Shown here: in pieces, positions 25,604 through 37,467 of the stretch | How the letters are laid out: every line of letters starts with the position of its first letter | Numbering within the stretch: the stretch's first letter is position 1 | Assembly (NCBI GenBank): GCA_963457665.1 | Contig: OY735215.1 | Coordinates: 33,827,672 to 33,891,671 of the forward strand | From: Thysanoteuthis rhombus | Taxonomy: Eukaryota; Mollusca; Cephalopoda; Oegopsida; Thysanoteuthidae | DNA length: 64,000 nucleotides | Direction: 5' to 3' | Made by a program: the position numbers and the translations under genes | Notes under the pieces: model-generated | The model's input: the letters and a program-made list of their open reading frames with translations, nothing else | What the model was told of the DNA's origin: nothing | Databases searched by the model: none

Positions 25604-25605
25604 GC
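25474..25605. repeat. (ATT)n(GAT)n compound tract
   Basis: Imperfect ATT units then 13 perfect GAT units, abutting the truncated end of an RTE copy. Confidence 0.95.
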
Positions 25606-25748
25606 AGAAAAGCATTGAATAATGGTTAATACTTGATTAAGGTTACGCTATGATTAAGGTGACCCAGCTCCGTTGACACTTTCGGATATGTCTTCCGAAA
25701 TTTATCATACGTGTGGCGTCAGTTGTGATTTTTTTTTCAAGCAAACCA

Positions 25749-25945
25749 GCCTCAGTTGAAATTTGTCATGATGGGTTGGCAAATGAAGACTGCCCGACTA
25801 AGCTAAGCGTATTTTCGATCATGTATCAAATTTTGTAATTGTAGGTTGGCAAATAAAGACTGTCCGATTAAGCTAAGCTCAGTTTCTACTATTTGTCAAA
25901 TTTTGTCATCGTGGATCAGCAAATGTAGACTAAGGTAAGTTGAGT
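25749..25945 (+). repeat. 70-bp tandem repeat, three units
   Basis: 'gttggcaaatgaagactg' recurs at intervals of 70 bp (near 25774, 25844 and 25914), each with 'gactaagctaagc' or a variant and a 'caaattttgtcatcgt'-like segment. The aagctaagc string also ends SINE C copies. Confidence 0.6.
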
Positions 25946-26518
25946 AAATATCAATTGAAATGTTGGTTTTTCAAGAATTTTCCTTCGTTTTCTTTTATCA
26001 TTGTATCAAAATATTATTAGTGTTCCGAATAATAAACGAAAAGACCGACATGATGTTATTTAGATGATATGATAGGTAATTATTTCAACTCGGCTCTGTT
26101 TTTCTCTATTTTTATCTATATGCTTATATCTTAAGAAAGAGAGAGAAAGAAAGAGAGAGAAAGAAAGAGAGAGAAAGGGGAATTAATAAAGACAAAAATT
26201 CTCCCTTTTTTTCCCCCCTGTCCTCCTTACTAGTTGCTCTTACGTCTTTCCCAGCGCCTGGGGCAGATAGCCCAGGGCCCAGTTTTCAAGTCGTTTGAAT
26301 CTTCTAGCATCTTCTTTCACAGCCTTTCCCACATAAATAAAAGGCTGCGCATGATAACGACCCCGGTGGCCTGGTTCTCACTCCTGCGTGATGAGGGCGC
26401 CAAGGAGGAAGATTGACACAGAGTTGGAGTAGGAGGGAGACTGAAGTAGGAGTGAGAAAAGAATTGGCGGATGGGGAAATAGAAGTGTGTTTCCCGCCAT
26501 AATGTATCCACATCTTCG

Positions 26519-27360
26519 AGATTTTTTTTCACACCTTCATTTTTATCTACTTTTTCTTCTCTTTTCTTTTTTTTTTCTTAATTTTTTTCTTTTCTTTCTC
26601 ATTAAATCTTTTTTTTTTTTTCTTAAATCTTTTCTTTTTTTTCTCAAGTCTCTTTTCTTCTCTTTTTTTTCACAAATCTTTTACTTTTCATTTCTTTTTC
26701 TAGAATCTTTTTTTCTTTTCTTTTCTTTTTCCCAAATCTTTTTTCTTATCTTTTCTTAAATCTTTCTTTCCTTTTCTTGAATCTTTTTTCTTAAATCTTT
26801 TTTCTTTACTTTTTCTCAAATCGTTTTTTCCCTTTTTAAAACTTTTCTCCTTTCTTTAGATCTTTTTTACAACTATTTTTTCTGATGTCTTTTTTCTTCT
26901 TCTCATCTTTTTTTTCTCTTCTCGCATCTTGTCTTGATTTTTTGGGGGGCGGGGGATTCAGACATATTCTCTTCTTTTTCTTCCCTGGCGGTCTTAATTA
27001 TCTTACTTTGTTTCACCCATAAGACTCTCCTTCTTCTCCTTCTTCTTCTTCTTCTTCTTCTTGCGTCTTCCACTCTTCCGTAATTTTTTCTTTTCCTTTG
27101 TTTTTTCTATTCAACTGTTTTTCTTCCATCTTCAATTTCTGATTTCCTTCTTCATTCTCTCTGTTCCTTCCCTCTCTTCACCTTTCTTCCTTTTCATTCT
27201 TTCAGCTTGATTATTCTTTCTTTTTCTCTTTATATTTCCCCGACACCTCTCTTTTTTCCCTCACTTTTTCCCTCTCTTTTCTCTTCGATTTGACTTTTTC
27301 AGTTTTTTTCTCCTTTATTTTCTTTCTTTCTTTCTTTCTTTTTTCTTCTTCTTGTCTTAG
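26519..27360. repeat. Pyrimidine-rich block, about 840 bp
   Basis: Nearly all C and T on the plus strand, dominated by variable units such as 'tcttttttcttaaa' and 'cttttctt', then TTC repeats at 27030-27062. Long purine/pyrimidine asymmetry can form triplex DNA. Its open frames are translation artefacts. Confidence 0.85.
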
Positions 27361-27411
27361 TGTTGTGTTAGGGACCCTTATTACTGTTTCCAAAAAATCA
27401 ATTAGTTATTT

Positions 27412-27545
27412 GCAAAACTTAGCTTAGATTGTCAAAAGCGCAGAGCCGAGGAGCACCAGTAAGGATCGAACTCATCACTCTGGTTAACTGATGCATGAGA
27501 ATAGCTCGCACACCATAGTTCTCCAATTGGTGCCCGATATGTTTA
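27412..27545 (-). repeat. SINE C copy
   Basis: The minus strand reads 'gatgagttcgatccttactg' followed by 'tctaagctaagtt' at its 3' end. A tRNA-like upstream part runs to about 27545. A second box B-like string ('gagttcgattctcacgag', 27656-27673) on the plus strand marks another fragment alongside. Confidence 0.45.
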
Positions 27546-27858
27546 CCAAGTTTACCTTCGTCTGGCACAGGGCCAAAAGACCGGGACATTCCATGCAGAT
27601 AAAAGTGCGCCTGGCCTAGGAGGAAGGTTTTCGCAGACCATGCGATAGTGTAATGAGTTCGATTCTCACGAGTATCCATCTACTCTGTCTTACAAAATTA
27701 GAGTTGTGGTGTAGTAAGTGGCGTGGTGCTTAAAAAAGAAGTGAGGGAACGCGGGGCCGTTTGTGGTAGCGAGTGTAGCAATCCGGTGAGCGTTGCAAGC
27801 TTCTACCGCCGAGTGGTTAGGGGGAGGCGAAACATTTTAGTGATACCAACTCTGATTT

Positions 27859-27859
<1 letters not shown>

Positions 27860-27930
<71 letters not shown>
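27860..27930. repeat. (TA)n microsatellite
   Basis: About 71 bp of alternating TA, immediately left of the palindromic microsatellite. Confidence 0.95.
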
Positions 27931-28042
<112 letters not shown>

Positions 28043-28604
28043 ATGCAGTTTCGGTTAATTTGAGGGTACAGACAGATAAAAAGAATGAGAATTGTAGTAG
28101 TATATAGATGGGGAGGGAACGCCGTTCCCCCTCTCAAACTGAGTACGAGAACTCCGTCCCCGTGCGTTCCCACAGCGCTACACCACTGGGAGTAGCTGTT
28201 AATAAGCTAGTCGCGCAGACCATTACTACTACGGTTTGTTTAATCATGACTGGATGCCCCAGACGTGTGGCCTTGTGCCACACTAAGTTGCGATTTCTGA
28301 ATGCCTATTCACCGACTCAAGTACGTCTTCTACTTCTATTTATTGAGATTCCGGTTTAATTGAAGAGATAAGACAAAAACGGGAGACATAAAAGAATAAA
28401 GGAGAGAGAAAAAAAAAAGAAGAGAGACGGAAAGATTATTTTTTCCTTTTTAATCTATTTTTATTCACAGGTGCACCATCGATTTTCCGGCAACATGTTC
28501 AGGCACCTTTTTAATCGGGACAAAATTAGAAACGGACCCTTCCGTTTAACTAATTTGGTCATACTAAAAACAGTCAATCAAAGTTGCTAACAAAACTGTT
28601 TTTA

Positions 28605-29065
<461 letters not shown>

Positions 29066-29749
29066 CCACATGCTGCCAAAAGGCGTTGGCCACGTGCACA
29101 ATTTTCGTTTAATTCAAGTATCTAACACTCCTAACGCTTTTAAGATACGTTAGTTATATATAATTACGTTACCTTTGTTAATCCGGGAAAATGGATAACC
29201 CTGCACTTTTTTTTAACCAAGGACGTTGGAAGATTGATGATGTACTTACTAGTATCTTCTTTTTTCGCCTTCTCCAATAAAAGAGTTACGCGCTTACAGC
29301 TATCCTGTTACAAATAAGATAAGAACGAAGATTTAAAAGATAACGTTGGTTATTCAAATTATGATAGCCTATAAATATGTTTCAAAGATTAGCCTCTATC
29401 CTTCAACAGGTTCGTTGCTGCGGACGAGATAACGAGATGACAGGGGAAGAAAAAGGGGAAAATGGGAGCCCAGTTTAAAATTAGCATTTAGTAATCATGT
29501 CCCTTGGCAAATATTACAGACAGAGGATATAGTTCATCACACGGAAAATTATATAAGTAAATTTCCTTATAATCTTCAAATTTACTTTCTGCTATCTACT
29601 TATATATATTAAACTGATTTTCTTGGTTCTTTGTCCGTAACTGTGTACTCCTCCACTTGAAGATAACGATTTTGCTGATGAATTTACATCCTAAGCACCA
29701 TTTAAAACAATGGACTATTCCACTCTAAAGAGATTTTAGTTTCTTTTCT

Positions 29750-30065
29750 TTAAAAAACATTCAAATAGAATCCAAATACCGGTAGTGCACGCTCTCCGAA
29801 AGTTCACTGTTGTTTTGAAGTGAGCCAGTATAGAGGCAGCGCGTACCCTCTTTCTTTTCTTCACCCCAGTCTTTCGTACCTCCCATCACCACGACCTGCG
29901 ATGACTCAGTATGACATACCATCTTTTTGGTCTGGGAATGCTTACAAATCGGCTGGTAAATGTAAATGGCTGGTAATTGCCTCCTCGCTCTCCGTTAGTT
30001 TAGGTTAGGAAAAGGTTCCATTGGAACGCTTTACTTTCGAATAGCGTGGAAACAAATGTATCCGT
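29750..30065 (+). repeat. Dispersed repeat family I
   Basis: 'cctcccatcaccacgacctg', 'cgatgactcagtatgacata', 'tctgggaatgcttacaaat' and 'ctttactttcgaatagcgtg' match 49430-49715 and 61555-61825 in order. Noncoding; type unknown. Confidence 0.55.
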
Positions 30066-30099
30066 GAATTCCAAGTAATATATAAAAATCGTTCTCTTC

Positions 30100-30415
30100 T
30101 CTGTCTCCTTCCTCCCTCGAATGTATTTCTCACTCCTTCCCCTCCTTCTTTTGTCCCCCTTCCCAACATCTCTCTTCTCCTTCGGATTTTCTTGCTCCTT
30201 TACTTCGTTCTCCCTTTTCCTTTCTCTTCTTCCATCACTTTCTTCTCTTTCCCCTTTCTTTTCTCCCTCTCCTCTTTCTTCTTTCCCCTTCGTACTCTTT
30301 CTCTTTTCTCCTCACCCGCCCTCCACTCTAGCTTCATTCTCCTCAATACCCCTCCCCTTTCTTCATCCTTTGTTCTTTTTTTCTTTCTTCCTCTTCTTTT
30401 TCTCTTCCCTGTGAT
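30100..30415. repeat. Pyrimidine-rich block, about 315 bp
   Basis: C/T-only runs with 'cttctcttt' and 'ccctcc' units between family I and family F copies. Frames over it are artefacts. Confidence 0.85.
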
Positions 30416-30461
30416 AAGAAATCGATGACCAAAACTGACACCTAAGCTATCAACATAGGTT

Positions 30462-30499
30462 TCTCTCAGTGTTTAAGCTGGTTTGGTTGTCAGGCTGAC

Positions 30500-30563
<64 letters not shown>

Positions 30564-30690
30564 GTGTATTGTAAATAGTGAGACAGATACGGGAGTAAAG
30601 AGTTTAGAGGTAAGGTTTATTGATCCTTAGATGTAAATTGTCCAGACATGTTTCGGGATTCTTCCCATCTTCAGTGGTGTGTGCTGTGTG

Positions 30691-30721
<31 letters not shown>

Positions 30722-31010
30722 CACGCGTACAGGCCACACCAACAGCCAAACCTAAAGGGCTAAAAATTCAAACATTCTTTCTGTATTATAACTCAAAATA
30801 AATTTTGTTTACCCCTCTCCAAACTGGGTTTTTAGTGGGTGATTTAAAATGCAATATAGGCTTATGGTAAATTGATCACTTAGTTTGTGTCCTCCTGCTT
30901 TTTGGACATTCTGACTTTTTTTAGTGATCACTATTAAATAAAGATCACGAGAACTCATTCATTTATCGACCATTTTTCCAAATGCTTAAGTGATCACCCT
31001 CAACAGGACA
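30462..31010 (+). repeat. Dispersed repeat family F with insertion
   Basis: 'ggtttggttgtcaggctgac', then a (TA)n split by the Penelope terminal fragment, then 'cacgcgtacaggccacacca', 'aactgggtttttagtgggtg' and 'ttagtgatcactattaaata'. Confidence 0.6.
30562..30692 (-). mobile_element. Penelope terminal fragment inside a (TA)n tract
   Basis: 'gagacagatacgggagtaaa', 'gtttattgatccttagatg', 'acatgtttcgggattcttcc' and 'catcttcagtggtgtg' match the reverse complement of 62480-62600 and the plus strand of 13440-13570. The fragment is flanked on both sides by (TA)n, and that tract is itself part of family F (28.6 and 30.5 kb). Confidence 0.55.
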
Positions 31011-31594
31011 TTTTCCATAAAGATATGAACTATCATTCGCTATGGATGTCAAAATTGACAAAATCCTAGCAATTGGAAAATGGTGAGTTACGGTTGGTTC
31101 GAATGTTTGTTTACATTTAATACGTACGCAGTATTAATGGAGTTTGCCCCTGCTGCAGCCGGGCATGCATCTCTCTTGGCCAATAATGGCTGACTCCAAC
31201 TAATACCGTCAAACAATAAGTTGACTTTAGGCAACCAGTTTGACGCCTAAACATTCATAAAGGCTGATTCTCTTTTATCGATATTTGTTGGTGTGAGTAA
31301 ACTCTAGTTTAAAGCATTTTTTTTTTAAGTGACTGAGCAACAAACTACTAGCAATGACTTTAAGACTTGCCAACTGGAAATCGCCCTACAACAGGTGCTC
31401 ATAATCCAACAGTAAATTCTTTTATATAAACGAATTATTAGTACGCCCAGTCATAAAAAATTAATTATTCAAGAACAATAATTCTTTTTACAAATTATGT
31501 AATATACACGATGAATACAAAAGTTGGTACGTTTGATAAATGCACTTGAGAACGGTGGACGAAATATCTCGCGATGATTTTTCTATCCTAGGTT

Positions 31595-31850
31595 TTCTTA
31601 CTCTGGCAGTGAATCGAAAAGTAATTCAAGAAAATTCGCAGATGTTGATAAACACTGTGAAATCAATGGTTGTCCCAGAGCGACTGGTGTATCAACTCGT
31701 GAGAAATTTCTCTGTTCTCACATTGTCAATGAATCGAATGGTAATTCAAAACTATTCCCTAAAATATAATGGAGGCAATGAAAGCAGTGATTGTCCTGGA
31801 GTTGCTGACAAGATATTTTGCCTAATGGCGCCATGTATTGACAATGATAG
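31595..31850 (+). repeat. Diverged tandem pair, about 125 bp
   Basis: 'gtgaatcgaaaagtaattca' (31608) recurs as 'atgaatcgaatggtaattca' (31731). 'aatggttgtcccagagcgac' corresponds to 'agtgattgtcctggagttgc'. Two units, noncoding. Confidence 0.45.
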
Positions 31851-31883
31851 TATATAGGAGATATCGTTTGGAGAGATATGAAA

Positions 31884-31896
31884 ATTATTATTATTA

Positions 31897-31966
<70 letters not shown>

Positions 31967-31967
31967 G
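31884..31967. repeat. (ATT)n microsatellite
   Basis: About 27 units with two ATC interruptions. Confidence 0.95.
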
Positions 31968-32039
31968 TGATGTAGACATAACTAAGAGGGATGATTGACA
32001 ATGACCTACCTTAAAATTTAATCGTTTCCTCCGTAGTTT

Positions 32040-32400
32040 ATTGCCTGTGTTTCCACAAATTTTCATTGAAATTCGTTGAGAACTTTTGGAGATATCATAT
32101 GGACCGACAGGATTTGGGGTGATATTATGTGGCGTGGACATACGACTAAAATGTAATTGGGCATGGATCCGCTCCAAAACTGATAAAAGTATTAACATAA
32201 ATGTTTGGGAAAAGTGGGGAAATATCTCTTAATTAACAGAGAAAATTATTTGATCCACCTCCAAATTCAACCAAGTCTCCATTACCACATTGCATACCAT
32301 CCACAAAATTCCATCGAAATTCATTGAGTACAGTTTGAAATTATCGTGTGGACAGACAGACGGACAAGACCGAACACTTACGCCTCTCCTATGTCGCTGG
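32040..32400 (+). repeat. Dispersed repeat with 'gacagacagac' motif, two copies
   Basis: 'attcgttgagaacttttgga' then 'gatatcatatggaccgacag' (32070-32113) and 'attcattgagtacagtttga' then 'gtgtggacagacagacggac' (32320-32371). Related to 10.66 kb. Confidence 0.45.
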
Positions 32401-32489
32401 CTGAAGGTAATAAGAAAACGCTTTATCTAAAAAAAAGTTCTACGGCTCTTAATTTATTGTCACTCTTAGTTTTCTTCATATATTTTTTA

Positions 32490-32720
32490 TGATGTTCAAA
32501 AACATGACTAAAAATGGACATGTAAGAAATGAGTCGATTTATTATTTTTGCTCATGATACAAAATGAACTATGTCTAAAATTATAGACAAGGGAGAAAAA
32601 GATTAAAATGGCGAAAAGAGAACATGAAGAGATTTAGTCACGGGTGAATGGAATTTTGTAATGAAGACTTGTGGGTGAATGACACTGAAATAGTTTAAGA
32701 AGCATTATCCTAGAAACCCG
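32490..32720 (+). repeat. Dispersed repeat family G
   Basis: Best-preserved copy: 'gctcatgatacaaaatgaac', 'gggtgaatggaattttgtaa' and 'ggtgaatgacactgaaatag'. Noncoding. Confidence 0.55.
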
Positions 32721-33574
32721 TTAGATATAAGAGGGTGGATATTTTTAGTTTGCCAAGTTGTTTTATTGTTGAATATAAAAAAGAAAAAAATTTGTTTGCT
32801 TCGTTCGCTTTATATTCAAACGTGTAAAACTAATCTTCCTCCACGATTGTTTGTTGGTTTGTTTGTTAGTTAGTTTGTTTGTTTGTTTGTTTGTTTGTTT
32901 GTTCGTTCGTTGTTTTCATTCCGGAACCAGCTGGGTCTAAAACACTGGTTGTTTAAACGGACGAAAACATCTTCACTTTCTTCACTCGAAATTTTTCATT
33001 TCCTCTCAGTCCTTCTACCTAACATCCTTTTTTTTTTGTCTTTAAGCTTTTTTTTTTTTCTATTTTCTCTGTTTTTCATCCGCCTTTGTTTACAGAAGCC
33101 CAGTTTTTTTTTCTTTACTTTTGTGCCTACAACAAAAGCCAGGGCATTAAAAATCCATCAATCATTATCCTCTTAATGGTCTTTCAAAATATGAACAAGT
33201 GTGCACTCCACCGTGTCCGTCTAGCCATTGACTTACAACAATTCCCTATCTGTAACGACTCTGAGACATGATCCTTCTGGACAGGGTCCTATTTGTCAGG
33301 TTCCGTCATTTTTCTATCGGATACTCTCTCACGTCTCATGGCCGTCCGCTGTCACTCTTCGGGTGGATCGTTGGGGATCAAAAAGATATATTTGGTGGTG
33401 GGGATGCAAAAGATACACCCGGGTGTCAGTTGTTAGTTAAGGGACTATGGAGTACTTAAGCAGTAACTCGTCCTAAACTGTTAATATCAGATCAGCAGTT
33501 CCTAGATATCGAACTATTGCTCGACGAAATCATGGATTCAAAACTGGAATCTTCCTTTTATGATGAAATGCACA

Positions 33575-33810
33575 ATTTAACTGAAAGATGGTGCAAGATC
33601 ATAGAAAGCCATGGAAATTACCTATACTGCCGAGTAATTTCCTGTTGGATGCAAGTTCGATTCCTGCAACACCTTATATCTTTAACTGTTTAATTTTCTA
33701 AGCCAACTGACACATTCACCATGTAATAACAGAGTTTTAGTTCAAATGGAGTTTCAAATAAAATTAACGTATTTATAATTATTCTATCGGATTTTATATC
33801 CATTTCCAAG
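33575..33810 (+). repeat. SINE A copy
   Basis: The head has a canonical box B ('gcaagttcgattcctgc', 33651-33667), the body has 'acacattcaccatgtaataa', and the tail is 'attctatcggattttatatc'. No (TA)n follows; it abuts an RTE-like fragment instead. Confidence 0.65.
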
Positions 33811-34215
33811 GTCCGTGTTGGTCTTTTTCTGTCGCTAAAAATTATTCCTGACATTGCTCTTTCCACTGTCTTTAGTGTGGTTCTGAGTGGGTTTTTGAGT
33901 GACTATAAGTTTCCAGGTTTCGCACTCGTACGTCATGATTTATTAATTGAATACTTACCGTTTTAAACATATTGACATCGTTTTTCAGTACATTTCTATT
34001 CAAACCAAACATTTTCCCGTCAAACGTTATGGGCCTTCCTATTTTATTTCCGTGGTGTTTCTCTAGCTCTAATCACCTGACTCGGGTGAATGTATTCCTC
34101 AACTCCTTCTGAGGCTTCACCCTTATGATCTTCTTCTGGACTTTATTATTGAACATTACTTTTGTCTTTGTTCTGTTCATTTTTAACCCTGTTGTTAAAG
34201 GATTAAGAATGAACA
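33800..34215 (-). mobile_element. RTE-like LINE fragment, second family
   Basis: The reverse strand reads LKMNRTKTKVMFNNKVQK, KPQKELRNTFTRVR, then after a stop LELEKHHGNKIGRPITFDG, then decayed sequence matching the connection region (NLETYSHSKTHSE) and QWKEQCQEFLAT. The order MN..KTKVM, F/YTYLGQ-like region, C/YETW-like region is that of RTE-class reverse transcriptases just after the palm. It is related to 38810-39400 and distinct from the (GAT)n family above. It has many stops. Confidence 0.6.
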
Positions 34216-34224
34216 GAACAAAGA

Positions 34225-34480
34225 CAAAAGGTAGGGCTAGGAGTGCCGGAACAAACAAACAAACAAATTGATTAACTCATCAGAATAAGGCCCCCAAAAG
34301 ATTTTTAAAAAGCTTCTTTTTTTCACTAAAATCAGAAAAAAATATTATTTGGAGTTTGTTGGAGTACTGATGCCATTTTGCTTTGTTGGAACAAACAAAC
34401 AAACAAACTCATGCACATAAAAGAAAACAGATAGAACTCATCGTCATCTTTGATGGCTACGGTTGTTCTGTCTATGTAAT
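34225..34480 (+). repeat. Dispersed repeat family E
   Basis: It holds two (aaac)n strings and 'catctttgatggctacggtt' plus 'gttct'. Related to 21240-21480 and, at its 3' end, to 50330-50350. The first 27 bp repeat 'aatgaacagaacaaagacaaa' in the opposite sense to 34162-34180, a short hairpin with the RTE-like fragment. Confidence 0.5.
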
Positions 34481-34814
34481 ATCAAGCATAGACGTTTTGA
34501 TTACCTTTATTTTAATAAATATATTTGAATATTGGCTTGGATATATGTATATATGCATGTGATTTTTTATCTATCTATCTATCTATCTATCTATCAATCT
34601 ACATGTACATATTTACAAATAAATGCGCTTATATTTTGCGTTTAATGTTATCTACGCTAAAAAGGAACTATTTCTCCCCTTACAAGCTGAACAGCAAATA
34701 TTAAATATGAACGTGTGTACATTGATGTCAGCATTCAGATATATAATGATAGAAGTACATTTACACTCATTTCTATGCACGCACATGTGCACACACAGAC
34801 ACACACAAAGAGGT

Positions 34815-34912
34815 ATTTAAAGCTTAGCTTAGTACGGCAGGGGGCCAAAAATGTGGGGTGCTTTGTGAGGATCAAGCTCACTTTGGTAGCAATGGTCTGC
34901 ATTACTTACCAC
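34815..34912 (-). repeat. SINE C tail and box B
   Basis: The plus strand starts 'aaagcttagcttagtacgg' (reversed tail) and reaches 'gaggatcaagctcac' (reversed box B) and 'accaaagtgagc'-like sequence. It matches 22678-22785 reversed. Confidence 0.45.
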
Positions 34913-35066
34913 ACACACACACTCATGCATACGCACATACACTCGCACACAGTTTGATTTTAGCTTGATGCAGAATTCTCGCTCATCTACACATTATAAT
35001 TTAAACAAGTAATCTATCCGTCTAGTTGTATCATATCATGTTATTTTTTTATTCAGAACTTTCTTT

Positions 35067-35070
<4 letters not shown>

Positions 35071-35142
<72 letters not shown>
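35071..35142. repeat. (TC)36 microsatellite
   Basis: About 72 bp pure TC, upstream of the tRNA-Asp gene. Confidence 0.97.
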
Positions 35143-35144
<2 letters not shown>

Positions 35145-35255
35145 ATTTGGCCACCCTCCCATCATCGCCATCAACCAAGCTTTTGTTGTTCATTACGCTT
35201 GCCAATGAATAGCATCAATAAACAATACAGTTCAACTCGACTCAGCAGACGCCAA

Positions 35256-35327
35256 TCCTCGGTAGTATAGTGGTAAGTATCCCCGCCTGTCACGCGGGAG
35301 ACCGGGGTTCGATTCCCCGCCGGGGAG
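35256..35327 (+). tRNA. tRNA-Asp (GTC)
   Basis: A 72-nt sequence folds as a complete cloverleaf. The acceptor TCCTCGG pairs with CCGGGGA (one T-G wobble) and is followed by discriminator G. The D arm carries GGTAGTATAGTGG (box A), the anticodon arm CCGCCTGTCACGCGG presents GTC, and the T arm CGGGGTTCGATTCCCCG is perfectly paired and holds a canonical box B. A T-run starts within about 10 bases downstream and can serve as a Pol III terminator. No intron is present. It closely resembles the conserved animal tRNA-Asp, decodes GAC/GAU and is transcribed by Pol III from internal promoters. It stands alone, with a (TC)n tract about 110 bp upstream. Confidence 0.96.
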
Positions 35328-35837
35328 GCGTATATATTTTTTTTTAAAAGACTTTCACTTTCTATATACATATGTAAATCATATCGACGTGTAATGTCTC
35401 ACCGGCTACTGTCGAATGTTTTTTGACTGTTGGAAATAAGAAAAAATGTTGTCCATGTCTTATTTTCGAACTTATTCCTAACTTTATTTATTTTCAATGC
35501 TATTTGACCACTGCCAGATGGAAATTGGCCTGGGTTAAAGTTGCGATCAAAAAGCAACTAGTAAATACGATTAAAGTAAAAAGTAGTCATGAAATTTGAA
35601 ATGATAATGATTTGAATTAGATCACTTGACTTTCTTCTCCCTCTTTTCCTTTCTAATGTTTCTGTCACATTTATAGTAGGAGTAATCAGCCGAAACTGTT
35701 GTTGTACACCATGATAACTGTCAGCGAGGTGACAAGTCATGGACTAGTATAAATAAAATCAAGTACACTTGATTGTTACTTAACTGATATTAATTTCAAA
35801 CAAATTGAACTGGCGGTGTCACTTTAATCGTTCGGTC

Positions 35838-36004
35838 CATTTCAACTTTCGTTCAGACAATCCAATCTCTTCTTCCCATCTAAACACAACGTTTCGGCCG
35901 ATTCATTCTTCTTCTGGTGTTATACGTAATACCCGAAAGGAAATGTCGTATGAAAATCGAAGATGGGAAGAAGAGATTGGATTGTCCGAACTGAAGTTTA
36001 AATG
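35838..36004. mobile_element. Foldback (hairpin) element
   Basis: Arms 35856-35881 and 35961-35986 are perfect 26-bp inverted repeats (gacaatccaatctcttcttc...). Pairing continues outward, 14 of 18, to 35838 and 36004. The 79-bp loop contains 'acgtttcggccgattcattc', a core shared with 23.42, 47.17 and 49.27 kb. Confidence 0.7.
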
Positions 36005-36031
36005 TTGATAATTCTCCTCAAAGTTATGGGT

Positions 36032-36266
36032 CAGAGCTTTCCAAACTGTGTCGCGAGAGTTTGACGTGTCGTCGATAATCTCTTGGTGTGTCCCGAAATT
36101 ATGTATACTTTTGTATATCCTTCAAAAGACACTTTCCCTGAATCAGTTGAACTGCTTGGATGACGCTATATATTTTGGCTTGCCTAACAAAACTGAAATA
36201 AATGTGTTGCAAAATATATAATTTTTATAAAGTGTGTCACACACACAAAAAGTTCGGAAAGCCCTG
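36032..36266. mobile_element. hAT MITE (235 bp)
   Basis: The ends CAGAGCTTTCCAAACT and reversed CAGGGCTTTCCGAACT match at 14 of 16, hAT-like. Just inside, 'tgtcgcgaga' and 'gtgtgtcacac' extend partial symmetry. Flanking 8-mers agree weakly. It has no coding capacity. It lies 28 bp right of a foldback element. Confidence 0.65.
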
Positions 36267-37009
36267 TTGCGGACAATACATTCATAGCCAATATGGACTC
36301 GACGGAACGATACAATGGAGTTGTGTCACATTCAAAATTTTGACTTACAAGTGATTTCGCGCCTAATCTAACCGTCAAAATAGCACCCAGTCAAATCAAT
36401 GCCTTTGCTGGCCCTTAAAAAAGCATAATAAAATAAATAAAGTCAGAAAAAAGTGTCATATGGTCTGTCATTCTTCATTGCTCCTTTACCTCCAGCCTCA
36501 CCCCCTCGCTACAGCCACCCGCCTTGGTCAAGTAAGCAAACAAAAGACAGTATGTCCTATTGCTATTCTTACCATCCTTAATACAACAGTGAATAATAGG
36601 CCCACACACGCCTTCCGTTGGCTACTTTTGTTTGTTGGTCTGATCGTACGCGTTTGTTCCCGCCAATTCTATTTCCTGTCAAAAATTGGCAACTAAATAG
36701 TCCTCTGCTCTTGAAACCCTGGCCGTCCCAGTGGCTGATGACCCCTAAGAAGCCCTTAAAAAAAGAATGTCGTCCCACTATTGTGATCATTATCAATATG
36801 GCCTCCTAACTCATTCACAAAGAAAAGAAAAAAGTTTTGTGCGGACCTTCTCCGTCGATTTACTGAGTAAAAAAAATAAATAAATAAACGCCTTGGTATG
36901 GCAGATATTTTTTATATAACCGATTTTGATATATTTATATACACATATTAACTATATCGACATAACAATACCTTCGATAAGTGATATATCTCTGTATCAA
37001 TCAATTCCA

Positions 37010-37080
<71 letters not shown>

Positions 37081-37467
37081 ACTTGCGTCTGGCTTACGTT
37101 CTGGTGGTATGGACGTAACTCTATTAGTTGCTCATTGTAGGCTGAAGTGAAATATACGCACTACACAATATGATATACCATGACGGATACACATTTACCT
37201 GATTTTCTATATTGTACATACGTCTTCACATGGCTATCGTGCATAGGTCTTCTTACCATCCAGAAGAGTAAGGATCAATCATCATCCATTGCATATCTTT
37301 CACTAAATCATTAGTTCAACCCAGTGACTTGTCTACTCTTTTACCTACTCCTTCTCGACCTCCCTGTCCGGAAAATTTGAAACAAAAATTACATATACCC
37401 TGCATTACCTTGAGCTAACAATAGCGTGACGGGGATTTTTCACCATTCGAAGTTGAGCTATAGAACT
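36267..37467. other. No recognisable gene
   Basis: Mixed sequence around the (TA)n at 37013. 36460-36790 has a slightly richer composition with two short frames but no splice support. Confidence 0.45.
37013..37078. repeat. (TA)n microsatellite
   Basis: About 65 bp. Confidence 0.95.
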
